From contig CM119269.1 in the NCBI GenBank assembly GCA_051294375.1, positions 12,254,896 to 12,318,895 on the forward strand: DNA of 64,000 bases. Reading direction: 5' to 3'. The stretch's first letter is position 1. Each line of letters opens with the position of its first letter. This DNA comes from Paraspadella gotoi. Lineage: Eukaryota; Chaetognatha. Positions 63,964-64,000 of the stretch are shown here, one piece after another. The position numbers and the translations under genes were made by a program. Below the pieces are notes generated by a model. That model was given only the letters and a program-made list of their open reading frames with translations, did no database searches and was not told where the DNA came from.

Positions 63964-64000
63964 CGAAAACAAGTTTAAGCAAACAATGTCGGATCTGCCT
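63964..64000 (+). mobile_element. GGATCTGC-family element, cut by the window edge
   Basis: GAAAACAAGTTTAAGCAAAC then AATGTCGGATCTGCCT. It matches 57647-57680 at all but two positions. Confidence 0.8.

Overview
This is a draft-quality animal (metazoan) genomic window, most likely from an invertebrate. It is AT-rich and has spliced genes with GT-AG introns. It is saturated with simple repeats: long GA/CT arrays about every kilobase outside 28.6-39.8 kb, plus ACG/CGT, AAAG, CCG, GGA and AAT arrays. Thirteen N gaps break it. There are no operons, bacterial-type genes, rRNA genes or CRISPR arrays. Nearly every long open frame is a translated microsatellite.

The one gene that can be named with confidence is single-minded (sim), a neural bHLH-PAS transcription factor, on the minus strand. 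Exon 1, carrying the start codon and the whole bHLH domain, lies at 40823-40997. After an intron of about 37 kb, exons 2-7 (PAS-A, linker and the first part of PAS-B) lie at 1376-3877, and the gene runs off the left edge. Exons 2-7 need about ten single-base indels, mostly in short homopolymers, to read through. The implied protein is almost perfectly conserved, so these look like consensus errors rather than decay. This warns that other real genes in the window may be hidden by frameshifts.

Sim intron 1 (3878-40822) holds a large inverted repeat (7443-9863), two clusters of CCAAT boxes (15.9-16.1 and 17.5-17.7 kb), a 153-bp element with perfect 26-bp terminal inverted repeats and a hammerhead-like core (17178-17330), a duplicated block (25.3 and 27.4 kb) around a very G-rich tract, and a 28.6-39.8 kb island lacking the GA/CT arrays. 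The flank upstream of sim (41-43 kb) has an E-box/CRE/CCAAT cluster at 42660-42741.

From 43 to 52 kb the sequence is a chain of doubled blocks, either tandem duplications or uncollapsed haplotypes. The largest (45.0-47.3 and 48.7-50.9 kb) carries a candidate alanine-rich first exon on the plus strand.

From 54 to 64 kb the window holds dispersed repeats: a tRNA-derived SINE, a family beginning ATTGGTACAACCAAT, and a family with GGATCTGC ends. It also contains a frameshifted ankyrin-repeat coding segment bracketed by inverted copies of the ATTGGTACAACCAAT terminus, and a few short frames without recognisable homology.
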